DNA of 62,588 nt from an uncultured Pseudomonadota bacterium (GCA_902793435.1 CADBDF010000006.1:1-62588), one strand, 5' to 3'. Shown: positions 52,078 through 61,387, counted from the first letter of the stretch. The notes: generated by a model not told the origin, from the sequence alone. A program made the numbers and translations.

Positions 52078-53418
52078 ATGAAAAAACTCGTTTGTTTATT
52101 TGTGGCATTGTTGCTTGTTCATCCGGTTATAGCAAAAACCGTTGAATTAAATGATACCCAGGCTTTATCTGTGGCACATATTATGGTTGATGCAGGGGAT
52201 TTAGATAAAGCCAGCGACCTGTTGAATGATATATTGCAAAGCAACGATGTAAATGCCCGCACAAGCGCGTTATTTGAATTAGGGCGTGTTGCTATGGCAC
52301 GCGGTGATTATTCAACCGCAGAACAGTATTTTTTAACAATATTAAAGTTTCATCCGGATGCCACTTTTGTGCGTATTGAATTGGCAAAAGTGTATTTGTT
52401 GAACCACGAATATAATTCTGCTGATTTTAATTTGCGTTTGGCATTGGCCGATAAAAATTTGCCTGTGGAAATTCAGCAACAAATAAAACAAATGATAAAC
52501 TTTGCAAGACATAAAAAAGATTGGAATGTGTATGCTGGTTTTTCAATTGTGCCTGATTCTAACCTGAATTATGCAACTGGACGGCGCGAGGAATGTATAA
52601 ACACTATGTTTGGTATTCTGTGTCGGGAATTGGAAGATAAATCAACTGGTGTTGGTATTCAATATAGTCTTGGGGGTGATTATTATTTAGGAATCACAGA
52701 CCGTTTTGGCATCAAAACCAGCGCATCGCTGTATGTATTGGATTTTCCAACATCAACTTTTGATGATTATATGCTGTATTTTGCATCAGGGCCACGATAT
52801 ATATTGGATAAAGTCGGCGAGTTTAGCATTCAACCTTTTGTTCAATTGCGTTGGTATGGTGGCGAATATTACAACACTGTGCCAGGGGTGCGCACAGACA
52901 TAGATTTGGATTTAACAAAGCGGTTGCAATTATCTGTTGGTGGTTCATATAGCAAACAAATTTATCATAACAACGACATAGATAACATATTGCGTGGTGA
53001 TGAATATATGGCGTATGTTCAGCCCCGTTATTATATAAACAATAAAAGTTTTGCATTTATTGGGCTGTCCGGAATAACCAGCAATGCAGAATTAAAATCT
53101 TATGGCAGTAATAGTGTTGATTATTCAATTGGTTATTATGGCGAATTGCCTTTGACTTTGAATTTATACACACGATTTGATTTAACTCAAACAAAATACA
53201 AAGACTCACAGTATTTTATAACAAGTGATGCATCAATGGATAAATTTACCAGACGTGATATTAGTTATCGTGCATATGTGCGTTTGTCTAGCCGTTATTT
53301 AGAATATAAACGGCTTTATCCTGCATTAAGTTATACATATACCAGACGTAATTCAAATGCACCTGCGTATGAATTTGATAAACATAGGGTGCAGGTAGAG
53401 ATGAATTATAGATTTTAA
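52078..53418 (+). CDS. Slam-type outer-membrane translocator (type XI secretion, DUF560)
   Basis: 446 aa. Signal peptide MKKLVCLFVALLLVHPVIA. Periplasmic TPR region about residues 25-150 (MVDAGDLDKASDLLNDIL, ALFELGRVAMARGDYSTAEQYFL, ELAKVYLLNHEYNSADFNLRLAL). From about 165 a beta-barrel begins with WNVYAGFSIVPDSNLNYAT, the characteristic DUF560 start, and runs to the aromatic C-terminus EMNYRF, the usual BAM signal. Slam proteins move surface lipoproteins across the outer membrane. Paired with the upstream lipoprotein. Confidence 0.85.
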   Translation: MKKLVCLFVALLLVHPVIAKTVELNDTQALSVAHIMVDAGDLDKASDLLNDILQSNDVNARTSALFELGRVAMARGDYSTAEQYFLTILKFHPDATFVRIELAKVYLLNHEYNSADFNLRLALADKNLPVEIQQQIKQMINFARHKKDWNVYAGFSIVPDSNLNYATGRREECINTMFGILCRELEDKSTGVGIQYSLGGDYYLGITDRFGIKTSASLYVLDFPTSTFDDYMLYFASGPRYILDKVGEFSIQPFVQLRWYGGEYYNTVPGVRTDIDLDLTKRLQLSVGGSYSKQIYHNNDIDNILRGDEYMAYVQPRYYINNKSFAFIGLSGITSNAELKSYGSNSVDYSIGYYGELPLTLNLYTRFDLTQTKYKDSQYFITSDASMDKFTRRDISYRAYVRLSSRYLEYKRLYPALSYTYTRRNSNAPAYEFDKHRVQVEMNYRF

Positions 53419-53518
53419 CATATACCACATACTATACCCCACCCCTATGTATGTCGCATTAAAATAAGTGTTATATAATTTGTGTGCAACTTGTTTCAGC
53501 GAGGTTAAAACAATAAAA

Positions 53519-53544
53519 AACACCGCGTATAGCGGTGTTTTTTT
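53519..53544 (+). terminator. Terminator after the Slam operon
   Basis: AACACCGC (53519-53526) pairs with GCGGTGTT (53532-53539), followed by TTTTT. Confidence 0.85.
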
Positions 53545-53561
53545 GTGTGTGAGAATCTTTA

Positions 53562-54545
53562 TTAAAACCATTTCCATGGTTGCAATGCCTTTAACAAACT
53601 TATTGCGGTTCGTTTGTCTGCGTATGTATGGCCACAGCGCGGACACACCAAGAACGGTGCAACTGTGAATTTATATTTTTTATATATCAATGACCATATA
53701 AAGATTCCCAGTATCCAACCGGCAACAACCAATCCCCATGCAACATACGCAAAATAACTATTCACTGTGCGGGTTAAAATTTGCACTATGCCCAAATTAG
53801 ATTTTTCCAAATCATTATAAATTTTCACACCCACAGGCCAGCTGGAAGGACGCCATGGATATACATGTTTTACACCATAATCGGTCAATAATGTTGTCCC
53901 CAAACCACCAGATGCGTTGTCTAATTCTTTCTTAATCGCCGCATCGATGATTTTATCAACCTCTATTTGTGTCAATTTCACCAAATCTGTTTGAACTTTG
54001 TCCAGTTGGCGATTTACCATTGCCGTTGTATCATCGACCTTGGCAATACCTTTATTCGCCTGGGCTATACCGGAATCAGCGGTATCAATTACTTTATCAA
54101 CTGCATCGGTTTTTACACCAAACATTTTTGCCAAGCCTGTTAATTTTTTTGCACCATCGGTTTGTGCCTTGGCCGCCGCAGTTTTTTCCTTGGCTGCCGC
54201 AGTCACATCATTCACTTTATTAACATTTGTTTGAACAATTTTTACCTTGTCTATTGCAATTGCCACAGGTTTTTCCAGGTTTATCGCATCTTTGATTCCA
54301 GATAATAAACGTGCATATTGTTCTTGGATATTTCTTTGCAAATCAAAGAACATGGATACAACCATAGATTTTTTTATTGGTTCAGCATAATGGTGTTTTA
54401 TATACAATGGAAACATCGCAACAAACAATAACCAAACCACAGATACAATCGCAAATGTCCGTTTCGCGGCGGTGATTACAGATGCCTTTTTTGCGACGGT
54501 TTTGGCACCGCCCATATCAATAACTTCGACTTGTTTTCTTGCCAT
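53562..54545 (-). CDS. Membrane protein with coiled coil and C-terminal zinc-ribbon-like tail, 327 aa
   Basis: An N-terminal helix (FAIVSVVWLLFVAMFPLYI) after a basic tail, a periplasmic helical region of about 200 residues rich in Ala/Lys/Asp/Thr (coiled-coil-like), a second helix (YVAWGLVVAGWILGIFIWSLIY), and a cytosolic end with CPRCGHTY. Only one CxxC is present, so zinc binding would need a dimer. Shine-Dalgarno GGAAGGAT precedes the ATG. No family recognised. Confidence 0.7.
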   Translation of the reverse strand: MARKQVEVIDMGGAKTVAKKASVITAAKRTFAIVSVVWLLFVAMFPLYIKHHYAEPIKKSMVVSMFFDLQRNIQEQYARLLSGIKDAINLEKPVAIAIDKVKIVQTNVNKVNDVTAAAKEKTAAAKAQTDGAKKLTGLAKMFGVKTDAVDKVIDTADSGIAQANKGIAKVDDTTAMVNRQLDKVQTDLVKLTQIEVDKIIDAAIKKELDNASGGLGTTLLTDYGVKHVYPWRPSSWPVGVKIYNDLEKSNLGIVQILTRTVNSYFAYVAWGLVVAGWILGIFIWSLIYKKYKFTVAPFLVCPRCGHTYADKRTAISLLKALQPWKWF

Positions 54546-54581
54546 TTTATCCTTCCTTTTTGTTTTTTTATACTTAAATGC

Positions 54582-54612
54582 TATAAAAAAAACATTGCGT
54601 AGCGCAATGTTT
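54582..54612 (-). terminator. Terminator of the era-queA-tgt operon
   Basis: On the minus strand AACATTGCG pairs with CGCAATGTT, followed by a run of T. The stem begins at the tgt stop codon. Confidence 0.85.
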
Positions 54613-55724
54613 TATTTTCCACCTGTATAATTTTTTATAAATTCGATTTTGAATTCTTGGAAACGCCCCTGCTCTATACTATCCCGAATATCGCGCATTA
54701 AATCTTGGTAGAACCACAAATTATGTTGTGTCAATAGTGTCGCACCAAGAACTTCATTGCATTTAATCAAATGATGTAAATATGCACGCGACAATTTGCA
54801 TGCTGGGCAACCACATTTATCGTCCAATGGCGACGCATCATCTTTGAATTTTGCATTACGCATATTCATTGTACCATGACGCGTAAAGGCCTGGGCCGTA
54901 CGACCGGCGCGCGTTGGCATGACGCAATCAAACATATCAACACCGCGTTCAACCGCACCCAATATATCCAATGGTGTTCCAACCCCCATTAAATAGCGTG
55001 GTTTATCCGTTGGCAACATTGGTGCAACGGCCCCTATCATATTAAACATTACATCTTGGGGTTCGCCAACCGCCAGGCCACCAATCGCATAACCATCAAA
55101 ACCAATTTCGGTTAATGCACGCGCGGATTTTTCACGCAAATCTGGGAAATCGGCACCCTGGACAATACCAAAAATTCCGTAGCCATCGCGGTCAATAAAA
55201 GCATCTTTACTGCGCTGTGCCCAGCGAGTCACCATATCAACATTTTTTTCAGCACGCGCACGTGTTGTTGGCAGGTGCAGGCACTCGTCCAAAACCATTG
55301 TGATATTAGAATCCAGTTGATGTTGAATATGAACGGAATCTTCGGGGCGCATAAAATGTTTAATGCCACCATCAATATGAGATGTGAATTCGACACCTTC
55401 TTCACGCATCTTTACTAAATTAGAAAGCGACATAACTTGGAATCCACCGGAATCGGTCAGGATTGGCCCATGCCAACCACTGAATTTATGCAGGCCACCC
55501 ATGCGCTCCACCAAATCACCGCCCGGGCGCATCATTAGATGATATGTATTGCCTAAAATCACCTGTGTTCCGGTCGCGGCAACCTGTTCCATGGTTAATG
55601 CCTTGACCGTTGCCGCCGTTCCCACAGCCATAAATGCAGGCGTTTCGAAATCGCCATGCGCCGTATGAACACGTCCGCGACGCGCAGTTCCATCAGTTTT
55701 AATCAAATCAAATTTTAACGACAT
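54612..55724 (-). CDS. tgt: tRNA-guanine transglycosylase
   Basis: Exchanges G34 for preQ1 in GUN-reading tRNAs (Asp, Asn, His, Tyr). 370 aa. Catalytic Asp in LTDSGGFQVMS, nucleophile Asp in MFDCVMPTRAGRTAQAFT, zinc site CGCPACKLSRAYLHHL. Starts directly after the queA stop. Together with queA it makes epoxyqueuosine in tRNA; no queG/queC-F are in the window. Confidence 0.97.
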   Translation of the reverse strand: MSLKFDLIKTDGTARRGRVHTAHGDFETPAFMAVGTAATVKALTMEQVAATGTQVILGNTYHLMMRPGGDLVERMGGLHKFSGWHGPILTDSGGFQVMSLSNLVKMREEGVEFTSHIDGGIKHFMRPEDSVHIQHQLDSNITMVLDECLHLPTTRARAEKNVDMVTRWAQRSKDAFIDRDGYGIFGIVQGADFPDLREKSARALTEIGFDGYAIGGLAVGEPQDVMFNMIGAVAPMLPTDKPRYLMGVGTPLDILGAVERGVDMFDCVMPTRAGRTAQAFTRHGTMNMRNAKFKDDASPLDDKCGCPACKLSRAYLHHLIKCNEVLGATLLTQHNLWFYQDLMRDIRDSIEQGRFQEFKIEFIKNYTGGK

Positions 55725-57338
55725 TTATAAATCCTTTCTGAACAACAAGCAACAATCGCCATAACTGAAAAACCTGTATTTTTCGGCGACGGCATGTGCG
55801 TATGCAGACTTCATTTCATCAAGCCCCGCGAACGCCGACACCAACATAAACAATGTCGATTTAGGCAAATGAAAGTTTGTTAGCAATATATCCACCGCAC
55901 CAAATTTATATCCCGGTGTTATAAAAATATTCGTATTATCACAAATTGGAACAACACGCGCACCCGTACCAGATTCCCGCGCACGCATTGCCGCACTTTC
56001 CAAAGTCCGCATTGATGTTGTACCGACGGCAATTACACGTTTTGCGTTGTTTATTATATCGGCTTGTTCAGGGGTGATACAACACCATTCGCTGTGCATT
56101 TTATGTTCGGAAAGGTTTTCTGTTTTAACCGGCATCCATGTTCCAGCCCCGACATGCAAAGTGATTTTTACAATTTTTGCACCGCGCGCCTCAATCTCAC
56201 TCATCAATTCTGGGGTAAAATGCAGCCCAGCCGTTGGCGCCGCCATGGAGCCAAGTGGGTCGGCATATACAGTTTGATATCTTTCGCGGTCGGCAACCTC
56301 TTCATCACGTTTCATATACGGTGGCAGTGGCATTTTCCCAACATTATTCAGCACATCGAAAACATTGTCACAATCAAAGTGCAATAACAATCCGCTTTCT
56401 TCGTCTTTATCCAGCACCCGAATTTTTGTGCCGTCGTCCATAGTTAATGTGTCACCAATATTTATTTTATTAAACTTTTTGCACAATCCCCACCAATCGT
56501 GGTCATTGACCGATGTATGTAAAGTTATTTCATGTTCATCCGCCATAAAACGCGCAGGAATCACACGCGAATTATTAAATACAACAACATCACCAGGTTG
56601 CAGATAATCCAAAAAATCACGAATATGGGCATCGCGGAGAACCACCCCAAGTTCCCCTCCGTTGGCAGGATAAAATTTGACTTCATGTGTGGGGTCCAAC
56701 CCCGCCCTTGCGGCGGGGTCGGCAAGACTGTGCAAAGCATCAGTCACGCCGGGGGCGGGTGTAAATTGTTCTTTGAATTTGGCAAGTCGTTTTTCAAAAG
56801 AATCATTATTTAATACATCAACTATTATATCCACACACCCAGAAACATCCTGCAAAATATTCCAATTCCAAAAACGTATTACATTAAATCCAGATTGATT
56901 TAGATACTGTGTCCTTGTTTCATCTTTCTTGTTTTCTATATGTTGACTGCCATCAATTTCGATAATCAACTTTTTTTCTAAACACACAAAATCAGCAATA
57001 TATTTATTATCAATAACATATTGACGACGGAATTGAACGCCTAATTGTTTATTATTTATGCAATACCACAATTTTTTTTCTGCATCAGTCATATTTTGAC
57101 GCATATTTGACGCTAATTCTTGAATGTTCGCAGAACGATATTGATGACTTTCTACCCGCCCCCGCATCGCATCGCATATTTGTGCGCGCTCTGCGACCCC
57201 GCCGCAAGGGCGGGGTTGAATATTTGCGACAGCATTGGGGGAAACCACCAACATGCGCGACGCATCGCGTTTTTCCAATGGGTGTGACGCAATCAATTCT
57301 GGTGGCAGGTCAAAATCAAAATCCGATGTATGCAACAT
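55725..57338 (-). CDS. queA: QueA with an in-frame DUF559 endonuclease insertion
   Basis: S-adenosylmethionine:tRNA ribosyltransferase-isomerase, which adds the cyclopentenediol part of queuosine. 537 aa, about 190 more than the usual 345-360. QueA parts: residues 1-34 (DFDFDLPPELIASHPLEKRDASRML) and about 227-537 (LQPGDVVVFNNSRVIPARF, PLPPYMKR, YADPLGSMAAPTAGLHFTPEL, HVGAGTWMPVKTENLSEHKMHSEW, TTSMRTLE, LLTNFHLPKSTLFMLVSAF). Between them lies a DUF559 domain (about 75-188): MRQNMTDAEKKLWYCI, QFRRQYVIDNKYIADFVC, KLIIEIDGSQH. Removing it leaves a normal-length QueA. The insertion sits in the hairpin loop after the first strand, a place that could tolerate it. Overlaps the era stop by one base. 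Confidence 0.93.
   Translation of the reverse strand: MLHTSDFDFDLPPELIASHPLEKRDASRMLVVSPNAVANIQPRPCGGVAERAQICDAMRGRVESHQYRSANIQELASNMRQNMTDAEKKLWYCINNKQLGVQFRRQYVIDNKYIADFVCLEKKLIIEIDGSQHIENKKDETRTQYLNQSGFNVIRFWNWNILQDVSGCVDIIVDVLNNDSFEKRLAKFKEQFTPAPGVTDALHSLADPAARAGLDPTHEVKFYPANGGELGVVLRDAHIRDFLDYLQPGDVVVFNNSRVIPARFMADEHEITLHTSVNDHDWWGLCKKFNKINIGDTLTMDDGTKIRVLDKDEESGLLLHFDCDNVFDVLNNVGKMPLPPYMKRDEEVADRERYQTVYADPLGSMAAPTAGLHFTPELMSEIEARGAKIVKITLHVGAGTWMPVKTENLSEHKMHSEWCCITPEQADIINNAKRVIAVGTTSMRTLESAAMRARESGTGARVVPICDNTNIFITPGYKFGAVDILLTNFHLPKSTLFMLVSAFAGLDEMKSAYAHAVAEKYRFFSYGDCCLLFRKDL
56697..57218 (-). mobile_element. 522-bp GC-rich element with terminal inverted repeats, encoding a DUF559 nuclease
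   Basis: The ends 56697-56760 and 57154-57218 are inverted copies sharing CAACCCCGCCCTTGC, GGCGGGGTCG and GGGGGCGGGT; each contains the hairpin CCCCGCC-CTTGC-GGCGGGG, like a REP palindrome. They are far richer in GC than anything around. The length is a multiple of three (174 codons) with no stop in the queA frame. The interior encodes a Vsr-like DUF559 endonuclease. No clear target-site duplication. Resembles, in logic, the in-frame palindromic elements of Rickettsia, but carrying a nuclease. Confidence 0.75.
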
Positions 57339-58231
57339 TATTTTTTAAACTCTAAACCTTGGTCGGTGTAATTTTCAGCCATTTCTTCCCAGTTTTCCTC
57401 TACCCTAACAAACAAATGCAGGCGTGCATTTACACCCCATTGATCCTGGATATCGTGACGGGCATCGGTACCGATTTTCTTTAATTGTTCGCCACCACGA
57501 CCAATTACTATTTTTTTATGTGCATCATTTGCGACAACTATTTTTTGGTATATATCCAAAACACCCTCGGCATCAATATCAACTTTTTCGGTCACAACGT
57601 TAATATGATATGGTAATTCTTGGTGAATATATTTATAAATCTTTTCACGCGTCAATTCCGCCAAATACAGATTGTCAGGTACATCAACCGCGTCCGCCGC
57701 ATCAAACAAATACGGGGATTGCGGCATCACAGACGCCAATGCGTTTAACATTTCATTTATTCCGTCATTTTTTAATGCGGAAATCATAAATATTTCACGA
57801 AATTCAGCCAAATTTGATAATTCTGCAACCATTGGCAATAATTTTGATTTTGATATCGCATCAACCTTGTTCAATGCAACAAACATATTTTTATGATTTT
57901 TTATTTTTTCAATCAATCCGCGGATTGTATCGGTTATGCCATGTGTTGCATCAACCAGCAATAATACCGCATCGGCATCAGCAAACGCATCAAAAGCCGC
58001 ACCAACCATCGCCCTGTCGAGTCTGCGTTTTGGTTTAAATACACCCGGTGTATCAACAAATATCAGTTGTTTATCACCAACCATTTTTACCGCACGCAAA
58101 TTTGTTCGCGTTGTTTGAACCTTGTGCGATACGATTGAAACCTTGCGCCCCATGATTTGATTTATCAGGGTACTCTTGCCGGCATTTGTCGGGCCCAAAA
58201 TTGAAATAAATCCAGAATATGTCTTTGTCAT
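57338..58231 (-). CDS. era: GTPase Era
   Basis: Assists 16S rRNA 3'-end maturation and 30S assembly. 297 aa. G1 GPTNAGKST (residues 13-21), G2 TTRTNLRAV, G3 DTPG, G4 NKVD; C-terminal KH domain with KKIVIGRGGEQLKKIG and DIQDQWGVNARLHLFVRV. First gene of the minus-strand operon era-queA-tgt; the usual partner rnc is not adjacent. Confidence 0.97.
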   Translation of the reverse strand: MTKTYSGFISILGPTNAGKSTLINQIMGRKVSIVSHKVQTTRTNLRAVKMVGDKQLIFVDTPGVFKPKRRLDRAMVGAAFDAFADADAVLLLVDATHGITDTIRGLIEKIKNHKNMFVALNKVDAISKSKLLPMVAELSNLAEFREIFMISALKNDGINEMLNALASVMPQSPYLFDAADAVDVPDNLYLAELTREKIYKYIHQELPYHINVVTEKVDIDAEGVLDIYQKIVVANDAHKKIVIGRGGEQLKKIGTDARHDIQDQWGVNARLHLFVRVEENWEEMAENYTDQGLEFKK

Positions 58232-58345
58232 GCCATAAACAATAGCACACCAATTTCAAAAGGCAATAAAAAACCTTGCAAAAATAATATTTTATGCTTA
58301 GAATCATCGCGAGTGCGAGAGAGACCTAATCGAAAGGAAGCAAAT

Positions 58346-59107
58346 ATGCAATTAACAGGTCCCGCAATTGAAAAACGCATGCACCAAACCGTTTTTCAGC
58401 ATTTATTAAATAAAGCTCCGGATATTGTGATTGAACCTTATTTTCCAGAATGTTTAGGCAGCAATAGCTATGATTTGCATTTGGATAAGGTATTAAGTGT
58501 TTATAAATGTACCCTGCCCAAAGGCATGAAACCTGTGATTTTTTGTGAAGAAAAAACTGCTGTACCCGGGGAATATTCTATGCGCGACTGGTTTTATGAC
58601 GCACATGCATACGAAGATTATTGTCTAAGACCGGAAAACTATGATATACGCAATCCAAAATATATGTTGAATCCTTTTGATAAAAAAAGCCATGAAACAA
58701 TTGATATTACAATTCCTGAAACTGGTGCTATATTAAACCCTAATTTAGGATATTTGGGTTCCACATTTGAATATACAGAAACACGCAATATATTTCCTTA
58801 TATTGACGGTAAATCAACAATAGGTCGCAATTTTATATTAAATCATCATACCGCTGGTCGTGGTGACGATGGTTTTTGTGGACAATGGACTTTGGAAATA
58901 CGTGTATTGTGTCCCACTTTGGTTATGCCATATATGCGTATAGGTCAAATTTATTATGAACAATTTCGTGGCAGACGGAAACCTTATAATAGAAATCCAC
59001 ACAGTCATTATAACAATCAAGCCGGTCCAACACCAGCAGCCCCATTAAAAATGGATCAATGTTTATTGGATTATGTCGCACAAAAAAATAAAGAATTAAC
59101 AATTTAA
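58346..59107 (+). CDS. dCTP deaminase/dUTPase-like protein, 253 aa
   Basis: ATG at 58346 chosen (GAAAGGAAG upstream; an ATG 11 codons earlier is in frame). It starts MQLTGPAIEKRMH and shows the trimeric dUTPase fold with Dcd features: SNSYDLHLDKVL, ILNPNLGYLGSTFEYTETRN, DGKSTIGRNFILNHHTAGRGDDGFCGQWTLEIRV with the likely catalytic Glu, and MRIGQIYYEQFRG. Longer than classic Dcd (about 190 aa), with an inserted segment around 75-120. Deaminase versus bifunctional or altered substrate cannot be told. Confidence 0.8.
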   Translation: MQLTGPAIEKRMHQTVFQHLLNKAPDIVIEPYFPECLGSNSYDLHLDKVLSVYKCTLPKGMKPVIFCEEKTAVPGEYSMRDWFYDAHAYEDYCLRPENYDIRNPKYMLNPFDKKSHETIDITIPETGAILNPNLGYLGSTFEYTETRNIFPYIDGKSTIGRNFILNHHTAGRGDDGFCGQWTLEIRVLCPTLVMPYMRIGQIYYEQFRGRRKPYNRNPHSHYNNQAGPTPAAPLKMDQCLLDYVAQKNKELTI

Positions 59108-59131
59108 AAAATGCCCGTTTGGGCATTTTTA
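59108..59131 (+). terminator. Terminator between the Dcd-like gene and bamD
   Basis: AATGCCC pairs with GGGCATT, followed by TTTA; symmetrical enough to serve both convergent genes. Confidence 0.8.
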
Positions 59132-59848
59132 TTCATCCAATTTTTTTGTCCATTCGTTATCTGGGTAATTTTTACGCAATGTTTCGGTATAACCAGCAAC
59201 CTGTGCCGGCAAGCCAATAGCCGTATAACATTGGGTTAAACGATACAGAGCCTCGGGCACCATGACTGTATCTGGGGCAGTTGTGACCACAGACTGCAAT
59301 TTTGTTATTGCAGATGTCCAATTTTCTTTGTGCATATCGGTTCGCGCAGAATACATAACCTTGCCTGCGATATAATTTTTCAATATATGGATTTTATTTT
59401 CGGCGTTTTTTGCATACTCTGTGTTTGGAAAACGTTCAACCAGTTGTTCAAACTGTTGCAGTGCATAAACCGACATTCCGGGTTCGCGACGAACATCACT
59501 GACCTGGCGATAATAACACATGCCACGCAAATACAAGATATATGGCGCGTCAATATGACCAGGATGAAAACGCATAAAACGGTCGGTCACCATCAAAGCC
59601 CCTGGGAAATCATCGTCCATATAACGCGAATATGCCGCCATTACCAGCGCATCGGGTGCCAACGCATCGGTAGAATGTTCGCTTTCGGCGGACAAGAACA
59701 ACTCTGCGGCACGTGAATAATTTTCATCATTCAATTCGTTGTATGCATCCGCATATATTTCCGCCATGGAACGTTCTGGTTCAATGTTTTCCCCAGCGCA
59801 CCCAGCAATAACCCCAGATAAAATCATTAATAACAATATTTTTTTCAT
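59129..59848 (-). CDS. bamD: Outer membrane assembly lipoprotein BamD
   Basis: Essential BAM-complex lipoprotein for folding outer-membrane proteins. 239 aa. Lipobox VIAGC at residues 13-17, then five TPR-like helical pairs (AEIYADAYNELNDENYSRAAELFL, PDALVMAAYSRYMDDDFPGALM, YILYLRGMCYYRQVSDVRREPGM, ALQQFEQLVERFPNTEYAKNA) typical of YfiO. Own transcription unit; the divergent murJ shares the 78-bp gap. Confidence 0.95.
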   Translation of the reverse strand: MKKILLLMILSGVIAGCAGENIEPERSMAEIYADAYNELNDENYSRAAELFLSAESEHSTDALAPDALVMAAYSRYMDDDFPGALMVTDRFMRFHPGHIDAPYILYLRGMCYYRQVSDVRREPGMSVYALQQFEQLVERFPNTEYAKNAENKIHILKNYIAGKVMYSARTDMHKENWTSAITKLQSVVTTAPDTVMVPEALYRLTQCYTAIGLPAQVAGYTETLRKNYPDNEWTKKLDE

Positions 59849-59850
59849 GC

Positions 59851-59880
59851 TTGAATTTCCTTATGCCATAAGCGTATAAT
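59851..59880 (+). promoter_or_regulatory. Promoter of murJ
   Basis: TTGAAT (59851-59856), an 18-nt spacer and TATAAT (59875-59880). Confidence 0.65.
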
Positions 59881-59926
59881 ACATTTGTTCAAAATAAAAG
59901 AAGTTTTTTAACAGGGACGGATTTAA

Positions 59927-61387
59927 ATGAAACTGGGACGTAATATTTTCGGGGTCGGCGCAATGACCGGCATTAGTCGTATTTTTGGTTTTGTGCGTGA
60001 TATGTTGATTGCGCGTGTGTTGGGTGCAGGACGTTTATCAGATATATTCTTGGCGGCATTTAAATTACCGAACCTGTTTCGTGATTTATTGGGCGAAGGT
60101 GCGTTGTCTGCGATATTTATTCCTATGTTTGCAGATTCCAAACGCGACAAGAATTTTGCAAATAATGTGTTTTCGTGGCTGTTGGTCGTGTTGTTGGGAT
60201 TAACCATTATTTTCGAGATATTTATGCCGGCATTTATTTGTATTTTGGCGCCTGGGTTTTCGGCGGACCCTGGAAAATTAGAAATGACAGTTGTTATTTC
60301 CCGTATTATGTTTTGGTATGTTATTTTTATTTGTGCGGCGGCATTTTTGTCTGCGGTATTAAACGCATTTTCTAAATTCATATTGGCGGCATTTATGCCA
60401 GTAATGTTAAACATTATGTTGATATGCGCCCTGTTAATGTCGGCTTGGTTTGCACCGACAACGGTTTTATACATTATGGCGGCAACGGTCGTGTTATCAG
60501 GAATATTACAATGTGTGATATTATGGGGACGAATAAGGTCTGGCAATTTCGGTCTGCGTATAATTCGCCCACGTTGGAACGGACAAATAAAATCTATGTT
60601 ACACCGTTTTGGTGTCAGTATTGTCGGTAGTGGGTTTTATCAAATCACTATTATTGTTGGAACATTGGTTGCCAGTTTCCAATCTGGCGCGGTTTCATGG
60701 CTGTATTATGCCGACAGAATTGTCCAGTTGCCTTTTGCAATGATTGGATTGGCGGTTGGAACGGTATTGATGTCTTCGATTTCAAATGCGATTGCCGATA
60801 AAAATATGCGCAGTGTTTATATTCAGCAAAATTCATCAATGCGTCGGTCGTTAATGCTGATTATTCCTTGTATGGTGGGATTGTTTGTTTTGGCAGAACC
60901 TATTATTAAAAATCTGTTTCAGTATGGCGCATGGACACCTGAATCAACACACGCGGTGGCGGTTGCTATTATGATTCAATGTCTGGTGTTGCCGGCTATG
61001 TTGATTTCCCAGATTTACAGCAAAACACTTTACGCATCACAAGATGTTAAAACACCGGTAAAAACCAGTATAGTGTCTTTGGGAATTGCGGCAATTATTT
61101 ATGTTGGATTGTTTTATCATTTGGGTTATTTGGCAATTCCGGTCGGTGTCGTTGTGTCAGGTTATGTCAAAAATATGCTGTTGGCACGCGCATGTCGGCG
61201 CAAAGGATTGATTCATATTGACGGTCGTACAGTACGCACAACAATCGGGTTTAGTATGTGGGCGATTGCACTGGGCGTGGGTTTATGGTTTGCCCCGGTT
61301 AATAACATATTATCTTTGTGTGTTGCGATTGGTTTATATGGAATATTATATTTGCCGGTGGCATATATCATGGACAGAAAATTGTAA
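59927..61387 (+). CDS. murJ: Lipid II flippase MurJ
   Basis: Flips the peptidoglycan precursor across the inner membrane. 486 aa with about 14 hydrophobic helices. Family pattern at the N-terminus: GAMTGISRIFGFVRDMLIARVLGAG, SDIFLAAFKLPNLFRDLLGEGALSAIFIPMF. Central SWLYYADRIVQLPFAMIGLAVGTVLM; later QIYSKTLYASQDVKTPVKTS. GGGACGG lies about 12 nt before the ATG. Confidence 0.96.
   Translation: MKLGRNIFGVGAMTGISRIFGFVRDMLIARVLGAGRLSDIFLAAFKLPNLFRDLLGEGALSAIFIPMFADSKRDKNFANNVFSWLLVVLLGLTIIFEIFMPAFICILAPGFSADPGKLEMTVVISRIMFWYVIFICAAAFLSAVLNAFSKFILAAFMPVMLNIMLICALLMSAWFAPTTVLYIMAATVVLSGILQCVILWGRIRSGNFGLRIIRPRWNGQIKSMLHRFGVSIVGSGFYQITIIVGTLVASFQSGAVSWLYYADRIVQLPFAMIGLAVGTVLMSSISNAIADKNMRSVYIQQNSSMRRSLMLIIPCMVGLFVLAEPIIKNLFQYGAWTPESTHAVAVAIMIQCLVLPAMLISQIYSKTLYASQDVKTPVKTSIVSLGIAAIIYVGLFYHLGYLAIPVGVVVSGYVKNMLLARACRRKGLIHIDGRTVRTTIGFSMWAIALGVGLWFAPVNNILSLCVAIGLYGILYLPVAYIMDRKL

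Noticed and set aside
56697-57218. Intein in QueA
   Set aside because: No N-terminal Cys/Ser splice block, no HN plus Cys/Ser/Thr at the end; flanks are inverted repeats instead.
59923-60546. 207-codon minus-strand frame
   Set aside because: It lies entirely antisense to murJ, has no ribosome site, and its Asn/Ile-rich composition is a shadow of the membrane-protein codons.
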